In this document: positions 47,112-58,560 of the stretch, piece by piece | Layout of the letters: each line of letters starts with the position of its first letter | Numbering within the stretch: the first letter of the stretch is position 1 | NCBI GenBank assembly: GCA_036873135.1 | Contig: JAPTYO010000008.1 | Span: 39,254,819 to 39,318,818 of the forward strand | DNA length: 64,000 nucleotides | DNA from: Clarkia xantiana subsp. parviflora | Taxonomy: Eukaryota > Streptophyta > Magnoliopsida > Myrtales > Onagraceae | Direction: 5' to 3' | Made by a program: the position numbers and the translations under genes | Notes under the pieces: generated by a model | Told to the model about the DNA's origin: nothing | Databases searched by the model: none | What the model saw: the letters and a program-made list of their open reading frames with translations, nothing else

Positions 47112-50100
47112 TCCTCTAATGGTCTCATTGTTATGGATTTGAATGGACATGAAAGTTCGAACCGAATGTACTAAATATCGTCTAGGGAAGCAGAAACAGA
47201 TGCTGCCGGATGGCATGCGAGGTTGGGACGTACAGGCTATGATAGGGTTCAAACTCTAGCTCAGAGAGGACTACTCCCGGGATCATCCCAAGTGGTGAAA
47301 ACCACTTGTGAGGACTATCTAGCCAGAAAGTCAACCCGCAAGCCATTTGGTGAATTGCTATCAGCTGAATACCCATTGCATCTAATTCATTCAGACGTAT
47401 GTGGACCCATGAATGTCACCACAAGGGGTGGTAAACGTTACTTCGTAACTTTCATTGATGACTTTACCCGTTATGGGTTTACTCATTTTATTTCTCATAA
47501 ATCCGAGGCTATAGACTGCTTCAAAAGCTTTCTTAACCTCGTAGAGAATCAACATGAGCGAAAGGTGAAAACCCTTCGCACTGATAGAGGTGGAGAATAT
47601 CTCTCTAATGAGTTTAAGAGGTTATGCGATGGAGGCATTTTAAGTCAAACTACAATCCTTACAAACCACAGAAGAATGGTGTGACTGAGCGACGTAATCA
47701 TACACTCTTGGACATGGTCACAACCATGATGTCGCAGGCCAAATTGACAATCTCCTTCTGGGGTGAAGCATTGTTAACTGCAACACATGTGGTGAACCTT
47801 ATTCCTACAAAATCGGTGGACACGGCACCATATGAGCTATGGACTGGTAAAGAGATGTATCTTACCAGGCTGCGGCCTTGAGGTTGTGCAGCATAAACGC
47901 ATCAAACCAACAATCGTTTTGGCAAGTTGGGACCTAGAGGATTGAAAAGTATCTTCATAAGGTACTCTGAAAACTCTAAGGGATACGTGTTCGTAGCAGC
48001 TCATGAGAGTTGTGGCATGGTCGAACATGAGTCCAGAGACGTTACATTCCTTGAGGACGAATTTCTTACTGTTGGCAACATCAAAACGAACGAAGTCTTG
48101 ATTGAACTAAAGCACAATGATGATGATCAGGTCCCACTTTCTTCGAGTGGGAGATTTGAGGCAGCAACGCAAGTGAACAACATGGTAAATGAGAATGGAG
48201 ACATTCTAATAATAAATCCAGTGGGAGGAGTCAATCCAACTACTTAGATCACTGTTGCTGCAGGTGCGAACCAAGTCAAACATGGTAATCATATTCCTGA
48301 ATCAATGGATGAAAATCCAATAATACCACAACTACCTACTGGTAACGGTGGGACTGGTACTACTAACTTGATTCCTGGTCCTAGTGACCGTGGAAATCAT
48401 CTCGGAGATAGAGTCTCGAGACCAAGAGGTCGTCCTGTTGGTGAAGGTTCAAGCAATGCTCTTGTTCCCAGTAGGAGTATTGCCCCGATAACAAGCATTA
48501 TTCCTAGTGGGAGCGTTGTTCAAGTTCAAGATGGGACTAACGAGCCTAGACATAGTCAAAGGCGTCGAACTTCTCCTAATAAGTATCACATAGAAAGAGG
48601 TGAATTATTCACTTTGACTTCGGTTGATGAACCAGCAATGGTTAAGCAAGCAATGGATGGACCTCAAGCGAAAGAGTGGAGGAAAGCAATGGAGGATGAG
48701 ATCGCCTCTATGAAAGCTAATTCGTTGTGGTCTTTAGTTGATTTGCCTGTTGACCGTAGAGCAATAGGGGCAAATTGGGTTCTGAAAATGAAACTCACTG
48801 TTGATAGAGCCGTCGAGCGGTACAAAGCTCGACTCGTTGCGAAAGGTTATACCCAACTTCACGGAGTGGACTTTGATGAAAAATACTCACCGACTGTGCT
48901 TTACACCACAGTCCGGGCCATTTTGGCTTTAGTTGCAAGCCTCGATTTAGAGCTGCACCAAATGGATGTTAAGATCGCATTCCTTCACGGAAACCTGCAG
49001 GAAGAGATCTATATGGAGCAACCAGAGGGTTTCATTACTCCTAGTAACGAACATAAATTTTGTCAACTCCAAAGATCGATTTATAGACTTAAACAATCAT
49101 CTCGGGAATGGTACCGCAGGTTCCATGAGGAAATCGTTGGAAACGGATCCGTGAATCTTCACGAGGATCCATGCGTGTACACTAAGATCTCTGAGTTGAA
49201 GTACGTCATCCTGACATTATATGTGGATGACATATTGATTGCCGCAAACGATGTGAGTTACATGAACAAATCAAAGTCCTGCCTGGCATCTGTATTCAAA
49301 ATGAAGGACATGGGAGTAGCCACATACATCCTAGGCATTAAGATTGCTAGGGATCGGGCTGCTCACAAGCTATGTCTCTCTCAAGAATCCTATATCAACA
49401 AACTGTTGAAAATGTTCAGATTACAAGATGTCAAACTCGTAGATACGCCGGTTGTGTTTGGGTGCGCGTTGTCGAAACGTGACGGCCCGAAATTCCTGTC
49501 AGAGTGTGAACAAATGAAAAGTGCAGAATACCTTAGTATGGTCGGCAGCTTGATGTCTGCCATGCAATGCACTCGTCCAGACATTTGTTACGTTGTGGGC
49601 CTAGTAGCACGATTCCAATCAGACCCTGGACATCAACATCTAAAGGCCGTGAAACAGATTATTCGATACCTGAAAGGTACTGGCGACTACAGACTGTTCT
49701 AGTGGAAAAATAGAATTGACAGGTTTCAGTAACGCCGACCATGGTGGCGATCCGGATGATAGTAAGTCCAACTCAGGAGGAGTATTTCTCCTTGCTAATG
49801 ACGACATTTCATGGATGAGCAAGAAGCAATCCTGTGTCGTGTTTTCTACGATGGAATCCAAATTCGTGGCCCTCTCCAAGAACGCACGGGAAGCAATCTG
49901 GCTTAGAAGGCTCTTAACTATATTGCTTGGCGTCAAGGACTGGAGTAAGCCTGTAAAGGTATACTCTGACAGTCAAGCAGCAATTGCGGTAGATAAGAAT
50001 CCTAAGTACCATAACAGGATGAAACACATAGAAATAAAATACAAGTATGCTAAGAATATTGTTGAGGACAAATTAATCACATTATAATACTTTTCCACTA

Positions 50101-50191
50101 AGAGTATGATTACGGATCCATTAACCAAACCTTTACGGAGGGATGTTTTCGACGAGCATGTTAGAATGCTGGGACTGCGTAGGGTATAAGT
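47112..50191 (+). pseudogene. Copia pol of element F (pre-integrase to RNase H)
   Basis: Continues from 29670 with SSNGLIVMDLNGHESSNRMY. Integrase is at 47223-47880 (HSDVCGPMNVTTRGGKRYF, RTDRGGEYLSNEFKRL, TERRNHTLLDMVT) with a frame change near 47640. RT is at 48305-49702 (FTLTSVDEPAMVKQAMDGPQ, AFLHGNLQEEIYMEQPEGF, LYVDDILIAAND), intact for 465 codons. RNase H is at 49716-50191 (FSNADHGGDPDD, SDSQAAIAVDKNPKYHNRMK, a TAA at 50085, then DPLTKPLRRDVFDEHVRMLG). YVDD, the RT catalytic motif, is retained. Frame breaks make the whole non-functional. Confidence 0.9.
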
Positions 50192-51283
50192 GGCATGTAT
50201 TATGATGATACCAATATGATATTTTAAATTAATATTTGAATTAAATGAATTGCAATTTGAGTTTATGATTAACGACGTCATAATGTTTGAATTACATCGG
50301 ATTTTTACGGTCTATAAACTAGTCGTAGGAGGGACTACCTTCCAATTAAAATAATGTCGAATGTGGACCAAGCCTCGTCACACGGGCTCGGTTGTCTTGA
50401 CAGAGAGTGAGACCTCTACCATATAAGAACGGCTAAGAACCACGGTGGCAAACCTGGTTAAGCAAAATGATCATTTGGTTTCGGGGTAACACGACGTGAT
50501 CTAACTTTTGCAAATCGCCATGATGAACTCTGTTCGTCAAATAACCACATTCTAGGCCAGATGAAAAGTCTGCGATAGCATATGACATTTCCACTCCTGA
50601 TTAAATTCAGGTTATGCTATCGACGTGCGCTTCATACTGCGCGTGCCATGTTCGACCACGGGGTTAGTCTCGGTTGTGCTAGACAGAATCCACGAGATTC
50701 GGATGGGCACAAATTTCTTCACCTTGAGCGTGTGACTGATCCCGGATGCTATATGAATAAGCATCCAAATCATCCTCACAAACTCATAACTCATACCTAA
50801 AGTCAAGCTCAATGTTTGCTTCCCGGCGTACGAGCGAAGTGCCGAACAAAAAGGCCAAGTGACCACGTCTTTGGAAACCGGTTGAGTTGGACTAAGGATA
50901 TGAGCGATGGGGATGGTCAACTACACCTGAAATTCTCCGAATCTTGTATTCACTAGGTGGCCACCAGTCTGATATTAGTTGAAGGTTATGAATACTTGTA
51001 CGGATGCCCTAAAGAAGTATTCCTATGTGGAAACTGCGTAATTGGAGAATGATAGTTAACCTAGGATAAAACACGGTACATTATTGTTTTAACATGTTGA
51101 TTAAATATGGGAATCAACGTTCCGCGGGCGCTACAACACTCCTAACAGATGAGTAGTACGATGCTTGTTGTATCCGCCGATCGCACGGCAAACCTCGTAT
51201 GAACTATTCCGAAACAGGGATGGATCGAAGAAAAATGTTGATGTGTTGGTCGACAACATATTAACAGGCACCCTCCCATTCCG
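50192..51283 (+). other. 3' non-coding region of element F
   Basis: About 1.1 kb between RNase H and the PPT, recognisably related to 11877-12991 of element A. An antisense frame at 50612-50920 (LRSYAGKQTLSLTLG) resembles one in A (LRSYAGKRALSQTLG), but A's is frameshifted, so I do not call it a gene. Confidence 0.6.
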
Positions 51284-51893
51284 GCGAGTGGGAGCTGTTG
51301 GCATATGGATTTTGGGTCGCCTAGTTAGAAGCCCATTAATAAAAGCCTATAACCTAAGACAATTGGGTTATGTCACATTAGGGATTTTGGGCCATGCCTA
51401 AAATCCCAATTGACATGAGATGCCCAAAATTGGGCCTCCATTGCTTACATAGGTCGGCCGAACTTGATGAGGGCAAAGTGGACTTTTGTCCACTTTGCTC
51501 CTCTTATAAATAGGGAGTGCTATGGGATTTATTTAGTGCTAAAATTCTCTACTCCTTTGTGGTGAGATTAAAAGAAATCCCTCCTCCCTAATAACCTAGT
51601 GGTTCGGCCGAAATACTCCCATGTCTAGAAAGTGCGAAATTGTGTCAAGCAATTTACTCCAGTGATCAATCGCGCTGAAGAATCGGCAGAGGCTTTGCTG
51701 TGAGGCATAATCCACGTAGGGCTTCCTTAACTAGAACCTCTACGGGAACCGTCCAGCGGATCTAGAACTCCCCTCGATGATCTTGGGACTACAGGAAACA
51801 TTATAGGTTTGTGCACTATATTGCGTTGCGTATTAGTTACCATGCACTTATCGAGGGTTTTGTTTCCGTAGTAGTTAACCCCGTAATCCTACA
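51284..51893 (+). repeat. PPT and 3' LTR of element F (LTR from 51296)
   Basis: Polypurine tract GCGAGTGGGAGC, then the LTR from TGTTGGCATATGG to CGTAATCCTACA. A TATA box (CTTATAAATAG) is near 51503. ACAGT, the second target-site copy, follows at 51894-51898. Confidence 0.88.
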
Positions 51894-53026
51894 ACAGTTA
51901 CCCTCTCCTTCAGAACAATTTAATGATCATGATCTCTAGGGGAGGCAGGGTGGTAGGCATTTGGAAAACATCATCAAACTGAGCTAGCAAACCAGATAAG
52001 TGCTTGCTCTATATACACCCTTTTACACTAGAGGTGTAAGGTTGCTCTACTTCTCCACTAACCAATTGAATACTGAACAACTGAGCTGAGGCTATCTCAT
52101 TTGGCTTTTGGAGCAATGCAGTCATTTTCTCTGATAAGCAAATAGCAAATTCATTAAGCCCAATTCCCTTTAATTCAATTTTCTTGTCATCAACCTTGAA
52201 CTGCATGGTTAGCTTCTTAAAATTCCAAATGATATCATCAAAGATCATAAGCCACTGATCTCTCAAAACTATGTCATAACTATCCAAGGGAATAACCAAA
52301 ACGTCAGCTGAGAACCAAGAACCTTGCATCATCCACTGGAATTTTGGGCACATTCTAGCACATGCAAGTTTACTCCCATCTGCACCACTAACATGCATAG
52401 GAGCAACGTCTACTACAAAACATCCTAACTTACAAATTGACTTCTCATGGATAAAGTTATGAGTAGATTCAGAGTCAATCAGTATTTGCAGTCTACGAGT
52501 TCCCATTGAGCCCACCATTTTCATAGTAGAAAAAGAGTGTACCCCTGTCAGTGCATGGACAGATAACTGAGGCTCTTCCAAGGTGTCTGCATCAACGGTT
52601 TCAGGCTCCTCTTTCTCAAACTCCAGTAGTTGCTCAAGTCCTAAGCTGAAGAACTTCTTCTTAGGACATTTATGGCCAGGAGTATACTTCTCAGGACACC
52701 AGAAGCACTCCCCTCTCATTCTCTTAGCTTCCACTTCCTTAGTTGTCAGTGACCTTGTGCCTCTGGCAGGAGTATGAGTCATCTGGACTGGTTTCACTGG
52801 AAGAGAAGGAAGTAAATGCAGTTTAGAAGCATTTTCTGGTGGAGCAATTCTAGGAACACCTCCTTGATAATGATTGGTTGCTCTTGAGCTCATACAAGAA
52901 GATTTCATTGCAGCATTGGTCATCTCTTCAACTTTTGCTAAGGAGTATCCCTCCGAGTTTTAGGTCTGAACATTTTGATTGGACATCTGATCTCAGTTGC
53001 TAACCCTCTTAAAAAGATGCTGACAG
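51894..53026 (-). pseudogene. Ty3/gypsy gag C-terminus, protease and RT start (element E, piece 2)
   Basis: Minus strand: RGLATEIRCPIKMF at the D junction, a frameshift, then SLAKVEEMTNAAMKSS. Next is a zinc-knuckle-like CFWCPEKYTPGHKC, a protease core ILIDSESTHNFI (the usual DSGST Gly is Glu), and typical C-terminal protease motifs (VLRDQWL in place of VLGMQWL, FDDIIWNFKKLTMQF). A TAG at about 52010 follows, then LLAQFDDVFQMPTTLPPLE, the run-in to RT. The reading breaks at 51894 and continues at 10083, on the far side of element F. Confidence 0.88.
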
Positions 53027-53031
53027 CATAC

Positions 53032-53655
53032 TGATGGGTATACGTCCGATTCGGGTTTGTTTTATAATTATTCGGACTTCGCCTACACGTAAAACCCACT
53101 AAATTGTCCCAAAATAGCCACCTGCAAGTTTAAAACGGCTCGGGGTACGCACGCGCGTACCCCGAGCATAGGACTCGTCCGAATTCTCCGACAATCCGGA
53201 GGTCGGGATTATCTAACAACCCCGACCTCCGGATTACGTCTCGAAATGCGCGTGAATCCTATATACGCGCGTACGGCACGTGTCGGACTCTCCGACGTCA
53301 ACTTCTTAATCATCCACGTCCGGTTCACTTTTTCACAATTAAACCGACATTGGAACGTTCAAAAACCGATCTGATTTAAAGGTTTTCTATAGATAGGGGC
53401 CTTGATCATTCATTTCACAGCTAAGTTGACGCCGAAGCTCTGACCTCTCTCTAAACGTTCTCTCTCTAGAATCCTAATTTAAGCTTCGGAGAGTGCTCAT
53501 CGCACTCCACCCCTCCCTCTGCGTGGTGTGCGATACTGCCCCTCGTGCAGGTAACCGAAGACTCACGTATCCCGGCACGAGCGAAGACCCGCTACCTCGA
53601 CTACCCGAAGCGCATACATCAGGACCCGACTCTCCATAGAGTGTAGGATCCAAAA
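53032..53655 (+). repeat. 5' LTR of element D
   Basis: Starts TGATGGGTATACGTCCGA and ends GGATCCAAAA (mutated from GGATGCAACA in the 3' copy). A TATA-like CTATAGATAGG is near 53387. A perfect 15-bp inverted repeat, AATCCGGAGGTCGGG (53193-53207) with its complement at 53221-53235, lies in U3. The presumed PBS starts TTTTGGCACCGTC at 53656. Confidence 0.9.
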
Positions 53656-53709
53656 TTTTGGCACCGTCCACGAGACACGAAAACAACAAGTCATACACTA
53701 TCGACAACA

Positions 53710-56700
53710 ATGACGAGCAACCCTCTGCCTCCCGATAACCCGGATATGGCAAGAGAAGAAGTTCTAAGACGATCAAAAAGGAAGGTTACTGGGGAAGCAT
53801 CCAATCAAGCACCACCAATAAGGGGTCAGGCAGGTCCCTCCTACATGCCTGAGGCCGTATCCATAGCCTCTTCTGTGCCGTCTCTAAACGCACAAAAGGA
53901 GCATACCGCGCAAACCAATGAGCCACCACTAGGGTTCGAACGCAGAGCCCACACAGAAGAGAAACAACCTCAGGGTAGAGGCACCCAAGGTGCTTAGACA
54001 ACCCCTGCATTAACGCCCCTAATGATGGCAGAAATCGAAGAGCTCCTGGCCTTCAGAGAAAACCTAAGGAATCAAGGCTATGCGCCTCCACCACCACTAC
54101 CCCCACCACCTCTGCCACCACCTGCTCAAGCATACCCTGCACCGGGGACAATATCTCACGACACTCCCCGAGGAGAAGCCCCAATGCCACAGGGAGGACA
54201 GCCTCCAGCTGCCAACCCACATTAGTATTATGCAGAGCCACAAGGATCTCGCTCCAATGCAACTTACTATGAAAGGCCACACCCAGCCGAATTATGGCAA
54301 CCAAGTTTCAGGAACGAGCAACCAGGCAGGGAGGATTCTCAATACCAACAGAGCTGGGGACGTGACAACAGCAGAAACCCAAATAACATTTGGGGGATGC
54401 CAGGGAGGAATGACAATGTCCCCATCACAGGACTGACGTCCAAAGCCTTGGAGGCTCTTATAGAGCAGAAGTTGAAGCAATCAAAAGTCAGGCCAACGCA
54501 TGTCCTGGATGATAGCGCAAGCCACCCATTCACCAAGGAGATGTTGTATGACAGGGTTCCAAGAATCCTAAACAATATCAGAATTGAGAAATACTCGAGA
54601 AAAGGTGATCCTATCGAGCATGTACAACAGCATGAGGCATCATTGCTAGGGAGAACAACAAACCCAAACCATGTAGCGGTTACGTTCCCGCAAACCTTAG
54701 CAGGTTAAGCGGCAAACTGGTTTTTCTCCCTTCCTAATGAAAGTGTCAGCTCCTGGCCTTACCTAAAACGAAAGTTCATCCAGAGGTACATGGGTGAACG
54801 CAAGTTGCTCAAGGATGCAAGCGCGCTAGACGACGTGAAGCAGCAGTATGATGAATCTTTAGCGAATTACTACGTCCGTTTCAACCAGAATATTGCAGAC
54901 ATCCAGACAAACCCTTTCTAAGCACAATATAATTCAGGCATTCATAAGGAACTTGGGCCGTTTAGGTTTCTCCTTGGGTGAAAAAATGTCAAAGCGTCCG
55001 GCTGAAACTCTGGAGGAGTTGGCCTCACGCGTCAAAGAGTTCGTGGACCTCGAAAGGTTCAGGGCAAGAGCTAAGGCAAAACTGAACGCAAAGCGCAACA
55101 AAGACAACAACAAGGCCGGTCAAGCCAAGCACCCCTAAGGAAACCAACCGCAAAGGCAGTGGCAACCACAGCCTTAGCGACCCGCCCAGGAAGGCTTCCA
55201 GAAACCGAAGGAGGTAACCGCCGCAAACCTTATCCCGCTTAATGCACTCTTGTCGGTGATCTTGAAAGAGATGAAGGAACTAATCTCTGGAAAGAGCCAA
55301 ACAACTGGCAAAAAGGCCCTCTGGAAAAAGAAATGGAAAAGTGGTGTGCAAACCACGAAGTCAATGGGCACGACACCGAAAACTGTTTCAGCCTAAGAAT
55401 GCGTATCAATAATGTTATCTTGCGTGGAGAGTTAAAAAACTATGTCGATCATGGTGACTGCACCCCCACAAAGCATCAAGGAAAACCCTCAAAGAAAAGC
55501 AAAGGAAAAAAAATATATATGAAAATCCACCTCCTCCTAAACGGGGTGTGATAAACGTCATACATGGAGGACCAGCTGCCGGCGGCCAGGGTTCACACTC
55601 AAGGAATGTCTATGCCTCCTAGGCAGAGACACATCCAAAGTACGGCAAGCGACCAAGGGGTGGGCAGGAAGATCTGGTCATCATGTTTTCTAAAGAATAC
55701 ATGAGACATATCGTATACCCCCATGACGACGCACTCGTCATCACCATGCCTATCGCGGAGTACTACGTCAAACGAATTCTCGTTGACGGAGGAAGCTCTA
55801 CAGACATCCTAACTATAAAGGTGATAGAACAGATTGGTCGCACAAAGGCTGACTTGATCCCTGGAACATTCCCATTAATCAGTTTTGCGGGTGCTGCAAC
55901 ATACCCCCTAGGTACAATCACACTCCCGGTAACACTGTGAGAAGCCTGGTCAAAGTTAAACATCAACGTCAACTTTATTGTGGTTGAAACTCTAGGGGCG
56001 TATAATGGGATATTGGGAAGAACAACCATAAATCCTTATGAAATAGTGCCATCCACAGCGCACCTGAAGCTGAAGTTCCCGACAAGGAATGGAGTTGGAG
56101 AAATCCTGGGAGACCAAACTACAGCACGCCAGTGCTATGTAAACGCCCTAAGGCGTATACCACAACTCTCCATAGACATGATAAGGCAGGATATTCCCAA
56201 GCAAGAAGAAGACAAGCAGGTAGAAGAATCACGTCTTGAACAACTCTTCAAGCCTACACGACTGACAAGTGATGAACAAGTCCCGACACCGCAGAGTGTT
56301 TGGGACATCAAGCAGGAGGAGGATAAGCCAACCCTGGAATACTATAGGCGCTTCGCGCTAAATGCAGCTCTGCTGGGGGCAACCAAAGAGGCGGTGATCA
56401 ACGCGTACTTCATCAACTCGAACGCACAATCCTTCCTCCTACTTGGAAGAGAATACGGTTGGAGAACCACTCAGTCAATGATTAACCTCAAGGAAAAACT
56501 CAAAAGGGCAGTCTCTTGTGAACATGAACTGGGGTGGAGCAAACCACCCACAGGTCAGGGAAAGGTACTCTTTCAGCAAGGCACAAGCAGGAGCACACTT
56601 GACGGCCCTGAATATGCATTTACGCCTCTGAACACAGAGGTCGAACAGCTGTTTATGAGCATCCTGCAAAACAAGCTACCCCCCCCCCCCCCTCGGGAAA

Positions 56701-56950
56701 CACCACATGCGTTTCTAGGAACCGACATCATGCATTGGTGCAAATTTACAACGCCTGTGGTCACAACACAAACGACTGTCTCATCCTGCGAGTTGAAATT
56801 GAAGAAATGATAGCCCTTGGAGCTCTACAACATCGCGTGTACCCACCACACCACGTGAACAAACAGATCGGGAGGCGACTATCACATCCCTCCCCCCAAC
56901 TTCATGCGTTACGCACAACTTTATTCATCCATTTACTTTCAAGCTTTGAT
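53710..56950 (+). pseudogene. Gag1, retropepsin and Gag2 of element D, broken
   Basis: Starts MTSNPLPPDNPDMAREE. It has a Pro-rich stretch (PPPPLPPPPLPPPAQAYP) and stops TAG 53995, TAG 54223 and TAA 54706, all in one frame. Gag core: HPFTKEMLYDRVPRIL, ANWFFSLPNESVSSW, RYMGERKLLKDASALDDVKQ; a shift near 54905; then IIQAFIRNLGRLG. The Cys-His motif is CANHEVNGHDTENC. Protease: VYPHDDALV-type sequence and ILVDGGSSTDIL, with TGA at 55938. From the protease C-terminus (ILGRTTINPYEIVPS) the same frame runs into Gag2 (EYYRRFALNAALLGATKEAV) and a second Cys-His motif, the end of which is split by a 1-base slip near 56750 (ACGHNTNDCLILRVEIEEM). This shows the PR-Gag2 fusion directly. Confidence 0.87.
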
Positions 56951-56974
56951 TTCCTAAGTAGTTTAAGCTCTTAG

Positions 56975-57299
56975 TAGATTATTTACATATGGGTGATCAG
57001 TTGACCCCATCTATCCTGCAATGTAAATACAAGAAGACTAATGATGTTAACGTATTTTCGTAGGTACATTAACTCCTTACACTCCCTACTCTGGAATAAC
57101 ACCAAGTAGTGGACTATACGCATTAAACATGCACCAACAACAGAATCTATTACGCTAAACACAACAAACGTCCTTTATATGCCACAAGCATGTCAATATT
57201 TGACATCAACAACGAATACTCAATACGCTCTCTCGCACAACATCTATCATATCTACTCTATACAAGTACATCCGGAAAATTTTTCTAAGGATTACTTAT
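56975..57299. other. Spacer after Gag2 in element D
   Basis: No gene or repeat recognised. Confidence 0.5.
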
Positions 57300-58170
57300 A
57301 AATAAGCATGGCGCGACATCCCCACTTAGGGGCAACCCCATGATTACAACATTCATACCTTGGATTTCTCAACCAAGAGGCAACCATCCTCTACGTGGCG
57401 CGACATCCTCTATAAGAGGGAAACCCCACACATTTACATGGCGCGACATCCTCTTCACGAGGGCAACCCCATGACATCTTACTGAGGAAAACAACACCCA
57501 GTACCACCTCTCTATGCCATCACATGGTACAAAATCCCTTCTGTAATCGCTGCCACGCACAACGCAACGAAAAACTCACCAAATATACAAGTCGAGTCTT
57601 GTAAAACGTTATCTTTCCCATGAACAGATAATGGAAATAAAACACTTCAACCAGCAAGTAGTTCTTGCCACAAACGTTGCCTTGGAGTGGTCCTAGAGAC
57701 GGGAAAAACTGCAAGTCGTGCAACACGATCTTGTACAACCCCTGGAATAACCAGGCAAAGGTGTAGTAGCATCACATGACGAGTAACTGGACTAGCCAGT
57801 AGAACGTCCTGCAACAACGATACGGAGGGGGTACCCAAAGTACTTAAAATAAAACACTTCAAAACGGCAAGTCGTGTCTTGCTACAACGTCGCTTTAGAA
57901 TGGCCCAAAAGACGGTATAAACTACAAGTAGCGGAATGTCCCCAACTAACGGATGGAAAAATGCTCCAAACCAACAAGTAGCGTCTTGTGACAACGTCGC
58001 CTTAGAGTGGACTAAGAGACGGTAAAAACTAAGGTCTCGCCTTGTCGAGACATCACATTCATGCATATATAGGAGTCTTGCACATTACTATCCATAAATG
58101 CCAAGTATCGGGATAACGGCCTTACGCATTACTACCCATAAATGCTAAGGGTCACTCTAAAGTCTTGCGC
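57300..58170 (+). repeat. Tandem repeats of element D
   Basis: First, ~55-90-bp units with TGGCGCGACATCCTC and GGGCAACCCC (57300-57480). Then units with CAAGTAGCGTCTTG, CAACGTCGCCTTAGAGTGG and GACGGTAAAAACT (57590-58040), the counterpart of C's 43790-44400 array. Last, short repeats with GCATTACTACCCAT at 58080-58185. Confidence 0.75.
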
Positions 58171-58560
58171 ATTACTACCCATGAGATGCGCCAAACCAAC
58201 AACACATGTGTTTAACACATATCGAACCTGCCATTCCTTGTATAACCAAGAGGGGGGGGGGGGGGGCGCAATGTAAGGACATATGCTTCCTAACTATAAC
58301 TACGGATGTTACATCCAATAAGATGACGAGTCTTAACTATACTCTACAGTCCACACCACATGAACAATCATGCAAACAAAGGTATGTAATATTACTTCCA
58401 ATTTACCATTCATTACTAAACCATTCATGACAGGATCCATACGACAATGCCAAACACAAAAGCATAAGCATAAAGGGCTCAAAGGGATAACACCCAAAAA
58501 GCAACCTCAACCCAACAAGGGGAGCTAAAACTATATACAAAGTTCGGATAAAACTAGCAA

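Larger units (their letters stand above)
10084..51893 (+). mobile_element. Ty1/copia element F, split by nested insertions
   Basis: The LTRs at 10084-10776 and 51296-51893 belong to one family, in direct orientation, and both end ...GTAATCCTACA. The flanks are GCAGT on the left and ACAGT on the right, a 5-base duplication with one mismatch. E's gypsy RT reading resumes across the element. Own sequence: LTR and leader (10084-11298), part of the protease region (29420-29670), protease-integrase-RT-RNase H (47112-50191), 3' non-coding region, PPT and LTR. The gag region is missing. Everything else inside is later insertions. Confidence 0.85.

Noticed and set aside
50612..50920. 102-codon antisense protein in copia F
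   Set aside because: The counterpart in element A is frameshifted and lacks a common start; conservation fits shared non-coding ancestry.
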